Assembly (NCBI GenBank): GCA_002454975.1
Contig: DKJZ01000034.1
Location: 1 to 37,923 of the forward strand
From: Hylemonella sp. UBA6679
GTDB lineage: Bacteria; Pseudomonadota; Gammaproteobacteria; Burkholderiales; Burkholderiaceae_C
Length of the DNA: 37,923 nucleotides
Direction: 5' to 3'
Part shown: piece after piece, positions 22,934-31,644 of the stretch
Layout: every line of letters begins with the position of its first letter
How positions within the stretch are numbered: the stretch's first letter is position 1
Position numbers and translations under genes: made by a program
Notes under the pieces: model-generated
What the model saw: the letters and a program-made list of their open reading frames with translations, nothing else
Database searches by the model: none
What the model was told of the DNA's origin: nothing

Positions 22934-25504
22934 ATGGAAGTTTCCCGTCTGCGCGCCCTGCGTGGCCCCAACCTCTGGAGCCACCACACCACGATCGAGG
23001 CCATCGTGAGTTGCTCACCCGAAGAATGCACCGTGGGCACCCGCAACGGCTTTGAAGCTCGCCTGCGTGCGCGCTTTCCAGCCATCCGCGCACTGCGCTC
23101 TGTGGGCAACGATGGCTCGGTGCCCATGGCCCACGTGCTCGAAGTCGCCGCCCTGGATTTGCAAGCCCAGGCGGGCTGCCCCGTGACGTTCAGCCGCACC
23201 ACCGCCACGGTGGACGAAGGCATTTACCAAGTGGTGGTGGAGTACACCGAAGAAGCCGTGGGTCGCCTGGCTTTTGACCTGGCGCTCGACCTTTGCAACG
23301 CCGCGCAAAACGACACCCCGTTTGACCTGCAAGATGCCCTCAACCGCCTGCGCGACCTCGACGAAGACGAGCGCCTGGGCCCCAGCACCGGCTCGATCGT
23401 GGACGCCGCCTTGGCGCGCAACATTCCCTACCGCCGCATGACGCGCGGCAGCATGATCCAGTTTGGCTGGGGCAGCAAACAACGGCGCATTCAAGCCGCC
23501 GAGATGGACGTGACCAGCGCCATCTCTGAGCAGATTGCACAAGACAAAGAGCTCACCAAAAAGCTGCTGGCAGCTGCTGGTGTGCCCGTGCCCACAGGCA
23601 AAGAAGTTGACGAGGCCGATGAGGCCTGGGAGGCCGCGCTCGACATCGGCTTGCCGGTGGTCATCAAGCCCAAGAACGGCAACCAAGGCAAGGGCGTGAC
23701 CGTCAATATCACCACCCGCGAGCAGCTTGACGCTGCATTTGCGGCTGCCAGCGAGTTTGACGACGAAATCTTGGTCGAAAAGTTTTTACCAGGCAACGAC
23801 TACCGCCTGCTGGTGGTGGGCGACAAGCTCGTGGCTGCGGCCCGGCGCGACCCACCCAGCGTGGTGGGCGACGGTGTGCACACCGTGGCCGAGTTGGTCG
23901 AGCTGGTCAACCAAGACCCTCGCCGTGGTTCGGGCCACGCCACCTCACTGACCAAAATTCGCTTTGACGACATTGCCCTCACCTGCCTGGCCGGCCAGGG
24001 CATGAACGCCGAAACCGTGCCTGTCAAAGGCAAACGGGTGAACCTGCGGCACAACGCCAACCTCTCCACCGGTGGCACAGCCACCGATGTGACCGATGAC
24101 GTGCACCCCGCCCTGGCCGCGCGCGCTGTGACCGCTGCCAAGATGGTGGGCTTAGACATTTGTGGCGTGGACGTGGTGTGCGAGAGCGTGCACCACCCCC
24201 TGGAAGAACAAGGCGGCGGCGTGGTGGAAGTCAACGCCGCACCGGGCTTGCGCATGCACCTCTCGCCCTCGTTTGGCAAGGGCCGCCCGGTGGGCGAGGC
24301 CATCGTCAGCACCATGTTCAAACCAGGTGAAAACGGCCGCATTCCAGTGGTGGCTGTCACGGGCACCAACGGTAAAACCACCACGGTGCGCTTGATTTCT
24401 CACCTGATCACGCAAAACGGTTTGCGCGTGGGCATGACCAACACCGATGGCGTGTACATCGACGGCCACCGCATCGACACGGGCGACTGCAGCGGCCCCA
24501 AGAGCGCGCGCAATGTGTTGCAGCACCCCGATGTGGACGCTGCCGTGCTGGAAACCGCGCGCGGCGGCATGCTGCGTGAAGGCTTGGCCTTTGACCGTTG
24601 CGATGTGGCCGTGGTCACCAATGTGGGCAGCGGCGACCACCTGGGCTTGAACTACATCACCACGGTCAATGACCTGGCGGTACTCAAGCGGGTGATTGTG
24701 CAAAACATCCACACCCACGGCACGGCGGTGCTCAACGCGGCCGACCCGATTGTGGCGGCCATGGCCGCGCACTGCAAAGGCGCCGTCACCTTCTTTGCCC
24801 AAGACCCCCACCACCCGGTGATGGCCACCCACTTGGCACAAGGCCGACGTGCGGTGTATGTCGACGGCGCAGACCTGGTGGCCGCGCAGGGCAGCGACAC
24901 CCACCGCATCGCCTTGGCCAACATTCCTTTGACCATGAACGGCACCATTGGTTTCCAGGTGGAAAACGTCATGGCCTCGGTGGCCGCAGTTTGGGGCCTG
25001 GGGCTGGATTGGGCGGTCATTGAAGCAGGCCTGAAAACCTTCGACAACGACAACAACAACGCCCAGGGTCGCTTTAACCTGTTCAAGTTCCGAGGGGCCA
25101 CGGTGATTGCCGACTATGGCCACAACCCGGACGCCATGCTCGCCTTGGTCAAAGCGGTCGAGGCCATGCCCGGCCAGCGCCGCAGCGTGGTCATCAGCGG
25201 GGCGGGCGACCGCCGTGATGAAGACATCCGCCAGCAAACCGAGATTTTGGGCGATGCGTTTGACGATGTGGTGCTCTACCAAGACCAGTGCCAGCGCGGC
25301 CGTGAAGACGGCGAGGTGCTGGCGCTCTTGCGTGAGGGCCTCAAAGGCGCCAAACGCACACGCGATGTTTCAGAAATTCGCGGTGAGTTTTTGGCCATCG
25401 ACACCGCCATGGACAAGCTGGGCGCGGGCGATTTGTGCCTGATTCTGGTGGACCAGGTGGAAGAAGCGCTGGCCCACATCCAGAACCGGGTGAACGCTGG
25501 TTAA
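22934..25504 (+). CDS. cphA: cyanophycin synthetase
   Basis: 856 residues, the usual CphA1 length. It makes cyanophycin, a poly-aspartate backbone with arginine on each side chain, using one ATP per residue. Domains in order: N-terminal domain (1-160), ATP-grasp Asp-ligase domain (about 165-470; SKQRRIQAAEMDVTSAI, VVIKPKNGNQGKGV, EVNAAPGLRMH), and Mur-like Arg-ligase domain with an intact P-loop GTNGKTT (477-483), ETARGGMLREGL, VTNVGSGDHLG and the C-terminal VIADYGHNPDA and SGAGDRRDEDI. It follows cphA' by 3 bases and ends at a terminator. No cyanophycinase or isoaspartyl dipeptidase gene lies in the window. Confidence 0.97.
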   Translation: MEVSRLRALRGPNLWSHHTTIEAIVSCSPEECTVGTRNGFEARLRARFPAIRALRSVGNDGSVPMAHVLEVAALDLQAQAGCPVTFSRTTATVDEGIYQVVVEYTEEAVGRLAFDLALDLCNAAQNDTPFDLQDALNRLRDLDEDERLGPSTGSIVDAALARNIPYRRMTRGSMIQFGWGSKQRRIQAAEMDVTSAISEQIAQDKELTKKLLAAAGVPVPTGKEVDEADEAWEAALDIGLPVVIKPKNGNQGKGVTVNITTREQLDAAFAAASEFDDEILVEKFLPGNDYRLLVVGDKLVAAARRDPPSVVGDGVHTVAELVELVNQDPRRGSGHATSLTKIRFDDIALTCLAGQGMNAETVPVKGKRVNLRHNANLSTGGTATDVTDDVHPALAARAVTAAKMVGLDICGVDVVCESVHHPLEEQGGGVVEVNAAPGLRMHLSPSFGKGRPVGEAIVSTMFKPGENGRIPVVAVTGTNGKTTTVRLISHLITQNGLRVGMTNTDGVYIDGHRIDTGDCSGPKSARNVLQHPDVDAAVLETARGGMLREGLAFDRCDVAVVTNVGSGDHLGLNYITTVNDLAVLKRVIVQNIHTHGTAVLNAADPIVAAMAAHCKGAVTFFAQDPHHPVMATHLAQGRRAVYVDGADLVAAQGSDTHRIALANIPLTMNGTIGFQVENVMASVAAVWGLGLDWAVIEAGLKTFDNDNNNAQGRFNLFKFRGATVIADYGHNPDAMLALVKAVEAMPGQRRSVVISGAGDRRDEDIRQQTEILGDAFDDVVLYQDQCQRGREDGEVLALLREGLKGAKRTRDVSEIRGEFLAIDTAMDKLGAGDLCLILVDQVEEALAHIQNRVNAG

Positions 25505-25544
25505 AACCCTCGGATTTAAGACACATCGGATTTAAAACCCCAAG

Positions 25545-25577
25545 GCCTGGCCTGTCCACGACAGCCAGGCGTTTTTT
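25545..25577 (+). terminator. intrinsic terminator of cphA
   Basis: An 11-base-pair stem with one bulged C (GCCTGGCCTGTC with GACAGCCAGGC, loop CAC) is followed directly by GTTTTTTATT. The T-tract contains the stop codon of the convergent gpsA gene, so the terminator is squeezed into the end of the neighbouring gene. Confidence 0.8.
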
Positions 25578-26571
25578 ATTCTGCAGCGGGTGTGCGCCCC
25601 ATGAGCAACGCCACGGCCTGCGCGGGCTTGAGCTGGCCATCGAGCAAGGCCACCACCCCTTGAGCAATCGGCATGTCCAGGCCCAGGTGTTGCGCGCGCT
25701 GCACCACGGTGCGGGCGCAATACACGCCTTCGGCCACATGACCCAAAGAGGCCACCGCTTGGTCCAGGGTCATGCCTTGGGCCAGGCACAAGCCCACCTT
25801 GCGGTTGCGACTCAGGTCGCCAGTGGCCGTCAGCACCAAGTCGCCCAGCCCCGACAAACCCATGAAGGTCTCGGCCTTGGCGCCCAGGGCCAGCCCCAAG
25901 CGGGTCATTTCGGCCAGGCCGCGGGTGATGAGCGCGGCGCGTGCATTGAGGCCCAGGTGCAAGCCATCGCACAAACCCGTGGCAATGGCCAACACGTTTT
26001 TCACGGCGCCACCCACTTCCACGCCCACCAAATCGTCGTTGGCGTACACCCGCAAACTGGGGCTGTGAAAGGCATTGACCAGCACATCGCGCAAGGCTTT
26101 GTGGGCGCTGGCGGCCACCAAAGCCGTGGGTTGGCCGCGTGCCACTTCTTGGGCAAAACTCGGGCCGCTGAGCACACCCGCTATCAAATCAGGAGCAACC
26201 TGGGCTTGTATTTCGTGGGCCAGCAGCCCAAAAGACGCTGAACCTTGCACGGGCTCAAAGCCTTTGCACAACCAAGCCACGGGTGTCGCGGTGTGCCTCA
26301 AGCGCGTGAGCACATCACGCAGGCCCGCCATGGGCGTGGCCACAATCACCAGGTCGTGCGCATCAGCCAGGGCTGCGATGTTGGCGCCTTGCAGCACCTG
26401 CAGGCCAGGCGGAAAGGCTTGACCCGCCAAGTAGCGGGCGTTTTCACGCGCGGCTTGCATGGCCGCAACTTGGGCCGCGTCGCGGCTCCAGAGCGACACC
26501 TCTTGCTGATGCGCAGCACCGATGGCCAGGGCCGTGCCCCAAGCACCAGCGCCGAGAACCAGGATCTTCAT
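25576..26571 (-). CDS. gpsA: glycerol-3-phosphate dehydrogenase [NAD(P)+]
   Basis: 331 residues. GpsA reduces dihydroxyacetone phosphate to sn-glycerol 3-phosphate for phospholipid synthesis. The NAD(P)-binding fold begins MKILVLGAGAWGTALA, followed by WLCKGFEP, VLSGPSFAQEVARGQP, and the catalytic-lysine block GGAVKNVLAIATGLCDGL. A 17-base palindrome copy is embedded in the coding sequence (residues 126-131, APDLIA), just before the SGPSFA block, and another copy abuts the ATG, leaving no normal Shine-Dalgarno site. Gene order yibN-grxC-secB-gpsA is as in E. coli. Confidence 0.96.
   Translation of the reverse strand: MKILVLGAGAWGTALAIGAAHQQEVSLWSRDAAQVAAMQAARENARYLAGQAFPPGLQVLQGANIAALADAHDLVIVATPMAGLRDVLTRLRHTATPVAWLCKGFEPVQGSASFGLLAHEIQAQVAPDLIAGVLSGPSFAQEVARGQPTALVAASAHKALRDVLVNAFHSPSLRVYANDDLVGVEVGGAVKNVLAIATGLCDGLHLGLNARAALITRGLAEMTRLGLALGAKAETFMGLSGLGDLVLTATGDLSRNRKVGLCLAQGMTLDQAVASLGHVAEGVYCARTVVQRAQHLGLDMPIAQGVVALLDGQLKPAQAVALLMGRTPAAE
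26180..26196. repeat. 17-base palindrome copy inside gpsA
   Basis: GCTATCAAATCAGGAGC on the plus strand; read along gpsA it is GCTCCTGATTTGATAGC, beginning on a codon boundary and encoding APDLIA. It differs by two bases from the copy before scpA. Confidence 0.6.
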
Positions 26572-26588
26572 GCTAGAGATTTGATAGC
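26572..26588. repeat. 17-base GCTA-N9-TAGC palindrome abutting the gpsA start
   Basis: GCTAGAGATTTGATAGC has perfect 4-base arms and directly touches the gpsA ATG with no bases between. GAGG lies on the far side of it, about 20 bases from the start codon, too distant unless the palindrome folds. Confidence 0.65.
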
Positions 26589-26623
26589 AACCTCATCAAC
26601 ACTGAGGAGGGCTGCACATCAAA

Positions 26624-27070
26624 TTACTGAACCTGCTGGGCCGCAGCGTCGGCTTGTTGCTGCTCGTACATGGCCTGGAAGTTGATTTCCGAGAGGTGCA
26701 CGGGCGGGAAGCCGCCGCGCTGCACCAAGTCGGCCACATTGGCGCGCAGGTAGGGGTAAACAATCTGTGGGCAGGCGATGCCCATGATGGGGCCCATCTG
26801 GTCTTGCGGGATGTTGCGGATTTCAAAAATACCGCCCTGACGCACTTCCACCAAAAACACGGTTTTGTCTTTGATCTTGGTGTGCACCGTGGCGGTGACG
26901 ACCACCTCAAAAATACCGTCGGCCACCGGGGTGCCCTCAACGCCGAGCTGGATGTCCACTGCGGGGGTCTCTTGCTCTACCAAGATGGCGGGCGAATTGG
27001 GTTGCTCCAGCGAAGCCTCTTTGAGGTAAACGCGTTGAATCTGGAACACGGGGTCTTGCTGGTCAGCCAT
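26624..27070 (-). CDS. secB: protein-export chaperone SecB
   Basis: 148 residues. SecB keeps precursors unfolded in the cytoplasm and delivers them to SecA; it works as a tetramer. The core FQIQRVYLKEASLEQPNSP opens the protein, and PIMGIACPQIVYPYLRANVADLVQRGGFPPVHL is replaced here only by normal family variants. An Ala/Gln-rich tail ends it. GAGAG lies 6 bases before ATG 27070, so the few extra in-frame codons upstream are not used. 78 bases separate it from grxC. Confidence 0.97.
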   Translation of the reverse strand: MADQQDPVFQIQRVYLKEASLEQPNSPAILVEQETPAVDIQLGVEGTPVADGIFEVVVTATVHTKIKDKTVFLVEVRQGGIFEIRNIPQDQMGPIMGIACPQIVYPYLRANVADLVQRGGFPPVHLSEINFQAMYEQQQADAAAQQVQ

Positions 27071-27148
27071 GGGGTCTCTCAATCAGTCATCAAAAACCCG
27101 CGCGTGAACAACCACGGCGGGGCCATGCATCTTAATGCGAATCGGGGC

Positions 27149-27409
27149 TCATTCGCCCTGCAAAAGAGGCATGAGGCCACCGCGCCCATCCAGGGCGATG
27201 AGGTCGTCGCAGCCGCCCACATGGGTTTGGCCAATGAAAATCTGCGGCACGGTGCGCCGTCCCGTGCTGCTCATCATCACATCGCGGGCCACAGGGTCGG
27301 TGTCGATGCGGATCTCTTCAATGTGCTCCACGCCTTTGGACTTGAGCACCTGTTTGGCGCGGATACAAAACGGGCACACAGCGGTGGTGTACATCTTGAC
27401 GACTTGCAT
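27149..27409 (-). CDS. grxC: glutaredoxin 3
   Basis: 86 residues, single thioredoxin-fold domain. It reduces disulfides with glutathione. The active site is CPFC (residues 12-15) where the family more often has CPYC; both cysteines are present. TVPQIFIGQTHVGGCDDL is the glutathione-binding cis-proline and GG region. It lies 15 bases after the rhodanese gene. Confidence 0.95.
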   Translation of the reverse strand: MQVVKMYTTAVCPFCIRAKQVLKSKGVEHIEEIRIDTDPVARDVMMSSTGRRTVPQIFIGQTHVGGCDDLIALDGRGGLMPLLQGE

Positions 27410-27424
27410 GGTGTGGTCTTTCAG

Positions 27425-27829
27425 TTAACTTTTTTGGGTGGGCAAGCCAGCTTCGCGCCAGGCGCTCAAACCACCGGCAATCTGGTCGGCACGGGCATAG
27501 CCCAAGCCTTTGGCGATGCCCGCTGCGCTTTTGGAACGCAGGCCTTTGGGGCAGACAAAAATCACCGGGGTGTCTTTATTTTTAACGGTGTCAGGCAGCT
27601 TTTTGGCCAGCTCAGCCAAGGGGATGTGCTTGGCCGACCCAATGTGCGCCACCGCGAACTCGTCGGCGTCGCCCACATCCACCACCACCGCTTTGTCGCG
27701 GTTGATCATTTGCACGGCGCCAGCCGGGCTCAAACCTGCACCAGAGCTTTTGATCACTGGCCACAGCAGCAAGCCCCCTGAGCTCAGGGCGACCAAAATG
27801 AGCGTCCAGTTGTCGATAAGAAATTTCAC
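27425..27829 (-). CDS. membrane-anchored rhodanese-like protein (YibN type)
   Basis: 134 residues. One N-terminal membrane segment (about 9-24, WTLILVALSSGGLLLW) anchors a single rhodanese domain, which probably faces the cytoplasm. The active-site loop is CPKGLR, with the catalytic cysteine and an arginine five residues on. Rhodaneses move sulfane sulfur; the physiological acceptor is not known. First gene of the yibN-grxC-secB-gpsA order and divergent from gpmA. Confidence 0.9.
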   Translation of the reverse strand: MKFLIDNWTLILVALSSGGLLLWPVIKSSGAGLSPAGAVQMINRDKAVVVDVGDADEFAVAHIGSAKHIPLAELAKKLPDTVKNKDTPVIFVCPKGLRSKSAAGIAKGLGYARADQIAGGLSAWREAGLPTQKS

Positions 27830-27842
27830 AGCGGTCCTTGTT

Positions 27843-27872
27843 TTTACACAGCAAAGCCTGAGATTTTAGAAT
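27843..27872 (+). promoter_or_regulatory. gpmA promoter
   Basis: TTTACA (27843-27848) and TAGAAT (27867-27872) are spaced by 18 bases and lie about 77 bases before the gpmA ATG. This is one of the better sigma-70-like matches in the window. Confidence 0.55.
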
Positions 27873-27948
27873 GATGGGTTAGATGCTGCACAAAAGCCGC
27901 CGAATACCTCGGCCGTGCGGCCTGAACTTCAAACCTCTGGACACCCTC

Positions 27949-28692
27949 ATGTACAAACTTGTGCTCATCCGCCACGGCGAATCCACCTGGAACTTGGACA
28001 ACCGTTTCACGGGCTGGACCGACGTCGACCTGACCCCCACAGGCGTGGACCAGGCCAAAAACGCCGGGCGCTTGCTCAAGGCTGAAGGCTACGATTTTGA
28101 TTTGGCCTACACCAGCGTGCTCAAGCGCGCCACCCGCACCCTGTGGCACACCCTCGATGAGATGGACCGCACTTGGCTGCCCGTGGTCAACACCTGGCGC
28201 CTGAACGAGCGCCACTACGGCGCCCTGCAAGGCCTGAACAAAGCCGAGGTAGCCAAACAATATGGTGACGACCAGGTCTTGGTATGGCGGCGCAGCTACG
28301 ACGTGCCGCCCCCAGCCCTCGAGGCCAACGACCCACGCTGCGAGCGTGGCGACCGCCGCTATGCCAAGCTCACGCCTGAGCAGCTGCCCCTGACCGAGTG
28401 CCTCAAAGACACGGTGGCGCGCGTGCTGCCTTTTTGGAACGAGTCCATGGCCCCTGCCATCAAGGCGGGCAAGCGCGTGGTTGTGGCCGCGCACGGCAAC
28501 TCGATACGCGCGCTCATCAAGTACCTCGATGAGGTGTCCGAGACCGACATCGTGGGCCTGAACATCCCCAACGGCATACCGCTGGTTTACGAGCTCGACG
28601 CCAACCTCAAGCCCATCCGCCACTATTTTTTAGGCGACGCCGAAGCTGTGGCCAAAGCAGCCGCGGCTGTGGCCAACCAAGGCAAGGCCTGA
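27949..28692 (+). CDS. gpmA: 2,3-bisphosphoglycerate-dependent phosphoglycerate mutase
   Basis: 247 residues. It interconverts 3- and 2-phosphoglycerate in glycolysis. The phosphohistidine motif is RHGES with His9, and the second histidine is in VVAAHGNSIRAL. Further family blocks: NRFTGWTDVDLTPTG, ERHYGALQGLNKAE. ATG 27949 gives the standard N-terminus MYKLVLIRHGES; an upstream in-frame stretch is rejected. The Ala-rich tail is normal for the clade. Confidence 0.97.
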   Translation: MYKLVLIRHGESTWNLDNRFTGWTDVDLTPTGVDQAKNAGRLLKAEGYDFDLAYTSVLKRATRTLWHTLDEMDRTWLPVVNTWRLNERHYGALQGLNKAEVAKQYGDDQVLVWRRSYDVPPPALEANDPRCERGDRRYAKLTPEQLPLTECLKDTVARVLPFWNESMAPAIKAGKRVVVAAHGNSIRALIKYLDEVSETDIVGLNIPNGIPLVYELDANLKPIRHYFLGDAEAVAKAAAAVANQGKA

Positions 28693-28742
28693 GCCAACCC
28701 CCAAGACCGCACCACCAGACCAGGGTTTTGAAGACCCGGCCC

Positions 28743-28769
28743 CACGCAGGCTGCCACTGCGTGTATATT
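28743..28769 (+). promoter_or_regulatory. dyad and -10-like box before ctpA
   Basis: CACGCAG and CTGCGTG form a perfect 7-base inverted repeat with a 7-base loop (28743-28763), immediately followed by TATATT (28764-28769). It could be an operator over the -35 region, or a weak 3' hairpin for gpmA. No TTGACA-like box is present. Confidence 0.35.
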
Positions 28770-28789
28770 GAGTTCAAGAGGTCTTAGAT

Positions 28790-30226
28790 ATGGGTCAGAA
28801 ATTGAAAATTGCCGGCTGGATTTCAGTCGGCGCCATGGCCGGCGTGCTCACCACCGTGTCGCTGCAAACCGTGGCGCGGGGGAGCTTGGCACCCCTGCCG
28901 CTGGAAGAGTTGCAGCAGTTTGCGGCGGTCTTTGGCATGGTCAAGAGCGACTACGTTGAGGCCGTGGATGAGAAAAAGCTCATCACCGACGCCATCTCCG
29001 GCATGGTCTCGAGCCTGGACCCACACTCGGCCTACTTTGACAAAAAGTCGTTCAAAGAGTTTCGCGAGGGTACCGCGGGTCGCTTTGTGGGGGTGGGCAT
29101 TGAAATCACCCAAGAAGACGGGCTGGTCAAGGTGGTTTCGCCCATCGAGGGCTCTCCTGCGTTTCGCGCAGGCCTCAAAACCAACGACCTGATCACCAAA
29201 ATTGACGACACGGCGGTCAAAGGCCTGACGCTCAACGAAGCCGTCAAACGCATGCGTGGCGAGCCCAACACCAAGGTGCAGCTCACGATTTTTCGCAAAG
29301 AGGAAAGCCGCACGTTTCCTGTGACCATCGTGCGTGAAGAAATCAAGACGCAATCGGTCAAGGGCAAGCTCATCGAGCCGGGCTACGGCTGGGTGCGTCT
29401 GAGCCAGTTCCAGGAGCGCACCGTGGAAGACTTTGCCCGCAAGGTCGAAGAGATCTACAAACAAGACCCCAACCTCAAGGGCCTGGTGCTTGACTTGCGC
29501 AACGACCCAGGGGGTTTGCTCGACGCTGCGGTGGCCATTTCAGCGGCATTTTTGCCAGACAACGTGACCGTGGTGTCCACCAACGGCCAGTTGGAGTCCA
29601 GCAAGTCTGTGTACAAGGCAGCGCCCGAGTACTACCGCCGCCCAGGCACCACCGACCCGCTGCGCAAACTGCCAGCTTCGCTCAAGAGCATTCCGCTGGT
29701 GGTGCTGGTCAATGAAGGCTCGGCTTCAGCCAGCGAAATTGTGGCGGGTGCCTTGCAAGACCACAAACGCGCCACCGTGATGGGCAGCCAAACCTTTGGC
29801 AAGGGCTCGGTGCAAACCGTGCGCCCGCTTGGGCCCGATACCGGCCTGAAGATCACCACCGCGCGCTACTACACCCCCAATGGCAAATCCATCCAAGCGC
29901 GCGGCATCGTGCCCGATGTGATGCTGGACGAAACCGCCGAGGGCAACCTCTTTTCCGTGCTGCGCACCCGCGAAGCCGACCTGGAAAAGCACCTGAGCAG
30001 CGGCCAGAACGTGGAGCAAAAAGACGAGGCCCGTGAAAAGGCCCGTGAAGCGGCCATGAAAAAGCTCGAGGAAGAAGCCAAAAAGCCACCCACCGAGCGT
30101 AAATTGCCCGAGTTTGGCAGCGACAAAGACTTCCAGCTTCAGCAAGCCCTCAACCAGCTCAAGGGTCAACCCGTGACGGTCAGCAAAACCCAGACCGAGC
30201 GCAAAGAAGAACCCAAAGACAACTGA
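28790..30226 (+). CDS. ctpA: S41 family carboxy-terminal processing peptidase
   Basis: 478 residues. N-terminal signal or anchor (about 7-24), so periplasmic. A PDZ domain lies at about 90-175 (GRFVGVGIEI, SPAFRAGLKTNDLI), followed by the S41 protease core. The catalytic Ser313 lies in GSASASE and Lys338 in FGKGS; the 25-residue spacing equals that of E. coli Prc. Such enzymes trim C-termini of periplasmic proteins and can regulate peptidoglycan hydrolases. The last 80 residues are highly charged and probably helical. AAGAGG lies 8 bases before the ATG. Order gpmA-ctpA-moeB is conserved in related bacteria. Confidence 0.94.
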   Translation: MGQKLKIAGWISVGAMAGVLTTVSLQTVARGSLAPLPLEELQQFAAVFGMVKSDYVEAVDEKKLITDAISGMVSSLDPHSAYFDKKSFKEFREGTAGRFVGVGIEITQEDGLVKVVSPIEGSPAFRAGLKTNDLITKIDDTAVKGLTLNEAVKRMRGEPNTKVQLTIFRKEESRTFPVTIVREEIKTQSVKGKLIEPGYGWVRLSQFQERTVEDFARKVEEIYKQDPNLKGLVLDLRNDPGGLLDAAVAISAAFLPDNVTVVSTNGQLESSKSVYKAAPEYYRRPGTTDPLRKLPASLKSIPLVVLVNEGSASASEIVAGALQDHKRATVMGSQTFGKGSVQTVRPLGPDTGLKITTARYYTPNGKSIQARGIVPDVMLDETAEGNLFSVLRTREADLEKHLSSGQNVEQKDEAREKAREAAMKKLEEEAKKPPTERKLPEFGSDKDFQLQQALNQLKGQPVTVSKTQTERKEEPKDN

Positions 30227-30232
30227 TCGGCG

Positions 30233-30985
30233 ATGAACGACGATCAACTGCTGCGCTACTCACGCCACATCCTGCTCAATGAGCTGGGCATCGAGGGCCA
30301 AGAGCGCATTTTGAACGCGCACGCCTTGGTCATCGGTGCGGGTGGTTTGGGCTCACCGGTGGCGCTCTACCTGGGCTCTGCCGGGGTGGGCCGCATCACC
30401 TTGGTCGACGACGATGTGGTGGACATGACCAACTTGCAGCGCCAAGTGGCCCACACCACCGAGCGCGTGGGAATGGCCAAAACCACCTCGGCCGCAGCCG
30501 CCATTGCCGCCATCAACCCGCATGTGCGGGTCGATGAGGTTCGGGTGCGTGCTGATGCGGCCCTGCTAGACACGCTGGTGGCACAGGCCGACGTGGTGCT
30601 GGATTGCTGCGACAACTTCAAAACCCGTCACGCGGTCAACGCCGCCTGTGTCAAACACGCCAAGCCGCTGGTGTCGGGGGCTGCCATTCGTTTTGACGGG
30701 CAGCTCGCGGTGTACGACCCACGCGAGACGACCTCACCTTGCTACGCCTGCGTGTTCCCGCCCGATGAAGGGGTGCAAGAAACGCTGTGCGCCACCATGG
30801 GTGTGTTTGCGCCGCTGGTGGGCATCATTGGCACCATGCAAGCCGCGCAAGCCCTCAAACTCATGAGTGGTGCGGGCACCACACGCCCAGGCACCCTGAC
30901 CATGCTCGATGGGCGGGACATGAGCTTTTCCGAGGTCCGTCTGCCACGCAACCCGGCTTGCCCGGTGTGCGGCAAGGCGCACTGA
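30233..30985 (+). CDS. moeB: MoeB/ThiF family adenylyltransferase
   Basis: 250 residues. An E1-like enzyme that adenylates the C-terminal glycine of a small sulfur carrier (MoaD or ThiS). The ATP loop GAGGLGS is at 35-41, followed by DDDVVDMTNLQRQ and DCCDNFKTRHAVN. Two CxxC pairs (CYAC and CPVC) bind zinc. MoeB and ThiF cannot be separated reliably by sequence alone; the name follows the usual annotation beside ctpA. If it is MoeB, it would serve molybdenum cofactor synthesis, needed by the formate dehydrogenase at the other end of the window. It starts 6 bases after ctpA. Confidence 0.9.
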   Translation: MNDDQLLRYSRHILLNELGIEGQERILNAHALVIGAGGLGSPVALYLGSAGVGRITLVDDDVVDMTNLQRQVAHTTERVGMAKTTSAAAAIAAINPHVRVDEVRVRADAALLDTLVAQADVVLDCCDNFKTRHAVNAACVKHAKPLVSGAAIRFDGQLAVYDPRETTSPCYACVFPPDEGVQETLCATMGVFAPLVGIIGTMQAAQALKLMSGAGTTRPGTLTMLDGRDMSFSEVRLPRNPACPVCGKAH

Positions 30986-31014
30986 ACACGCAGCTTGTTG
31001 CGCTTTGGCGCACT

Positions 31015-31644
31015 TTACCGAGTTGTAGGCTCAAAACAGGGGCCGTGGCGGCGGCGAAATGTGCGCGGCAACTCGGCGTCCGATTGGGCAAACAAACCTA
31101 AGCCCAAACGCCGCGCCTGTTGCTCATCAGCACCGTAACGGCCTGGTGCTTGGCGAAAACGCTCGGCCCAAGCGTGCCCACGCTGTACCAGCCAGCGACC
31201 CACATCCAAAGACCTGTTGGGTGTGTCGCCCTGCTGCCCTGGGTGATCCACATCGGCTGGTGACGCTGCGTTGGGCGTGTGATGGGCCTCAGTCACAAAA
31301 ACACGCGCCAGCAAGCGGCCGTAGTCGTCCAACTGCTGGCCCTCGACCGTCACGCGCTTACCCAGTACCAAGGTCTCCAGGGCTGTTTTGGCTTGGGGGC
31401 CATGAGGCTGGCAAATTTCCGGGGCGTCAATGCCCAGCAATCGCACCTTGCGCGCATCCCCCAGCAAGGGGGTGACCCACACGGTGTCGCCATCGCTCAC
31501 CCAGCTCACACGGCCTTGCCAAACAGCAACTGGCGTTTGCACCGCCGGCGGCAGCTCGCTAACCTGCGCCAGCGCCACGCTGCCCCAACATGCCGCCACG
31601 GCCATGAGGCACGCCAACTTGTGTTTGCCCGGTCCGTGGTTCAA
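31015..31644 (-). CDS. secreted thermonuclease-like (SNase) protein
   Basis: About 209 residues from the TTG at 31644, which overlaps the stop of the DUF429 gene (TTGA). That start yields a good signal peptide: His/Lys-containing n-region, hydrophobic core, cleavage near ALAQ (about residue 27), so the product is likely exported. The SNase fold follows with the catalytic and metal residues in place: SDGDTVWV, RLLGIDAPE and DDYGRLLARV. The family degrades DNA or RNA with Ca2+. A longer upstream frame open to 31746 runs inside DUF429 and lacks a sensible N-terminus. Last gene of the folE-BLUF-DUF429-nuclease unit. Confidence 0.82.
   Translation of the reverse strand: MNHGPGKHKLACLMAVAACWGSVALAQVSELPPAVQTPVAVWQGRVSWVSDGDTVWVTPLLGDARKVRLLGIDAPEICQPHGPQAKTALETLVLGKRVTVEGQQLDDYGRLLARVFVTEAHHTPNAASPADVDHPGQQGDTPNRSLDVGRWLVQRGHAWAERFRQAPGRYGADEQQARRLGLGLFAQSDAELPRTFRRRHGPCFEPTTR

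Noticed and set aside
24152..25282. 376-codon minus-strand reading frame opposite cphA
   Set aside because: Shadow of the Mur-ligase half of CphA; no recognisable domain.
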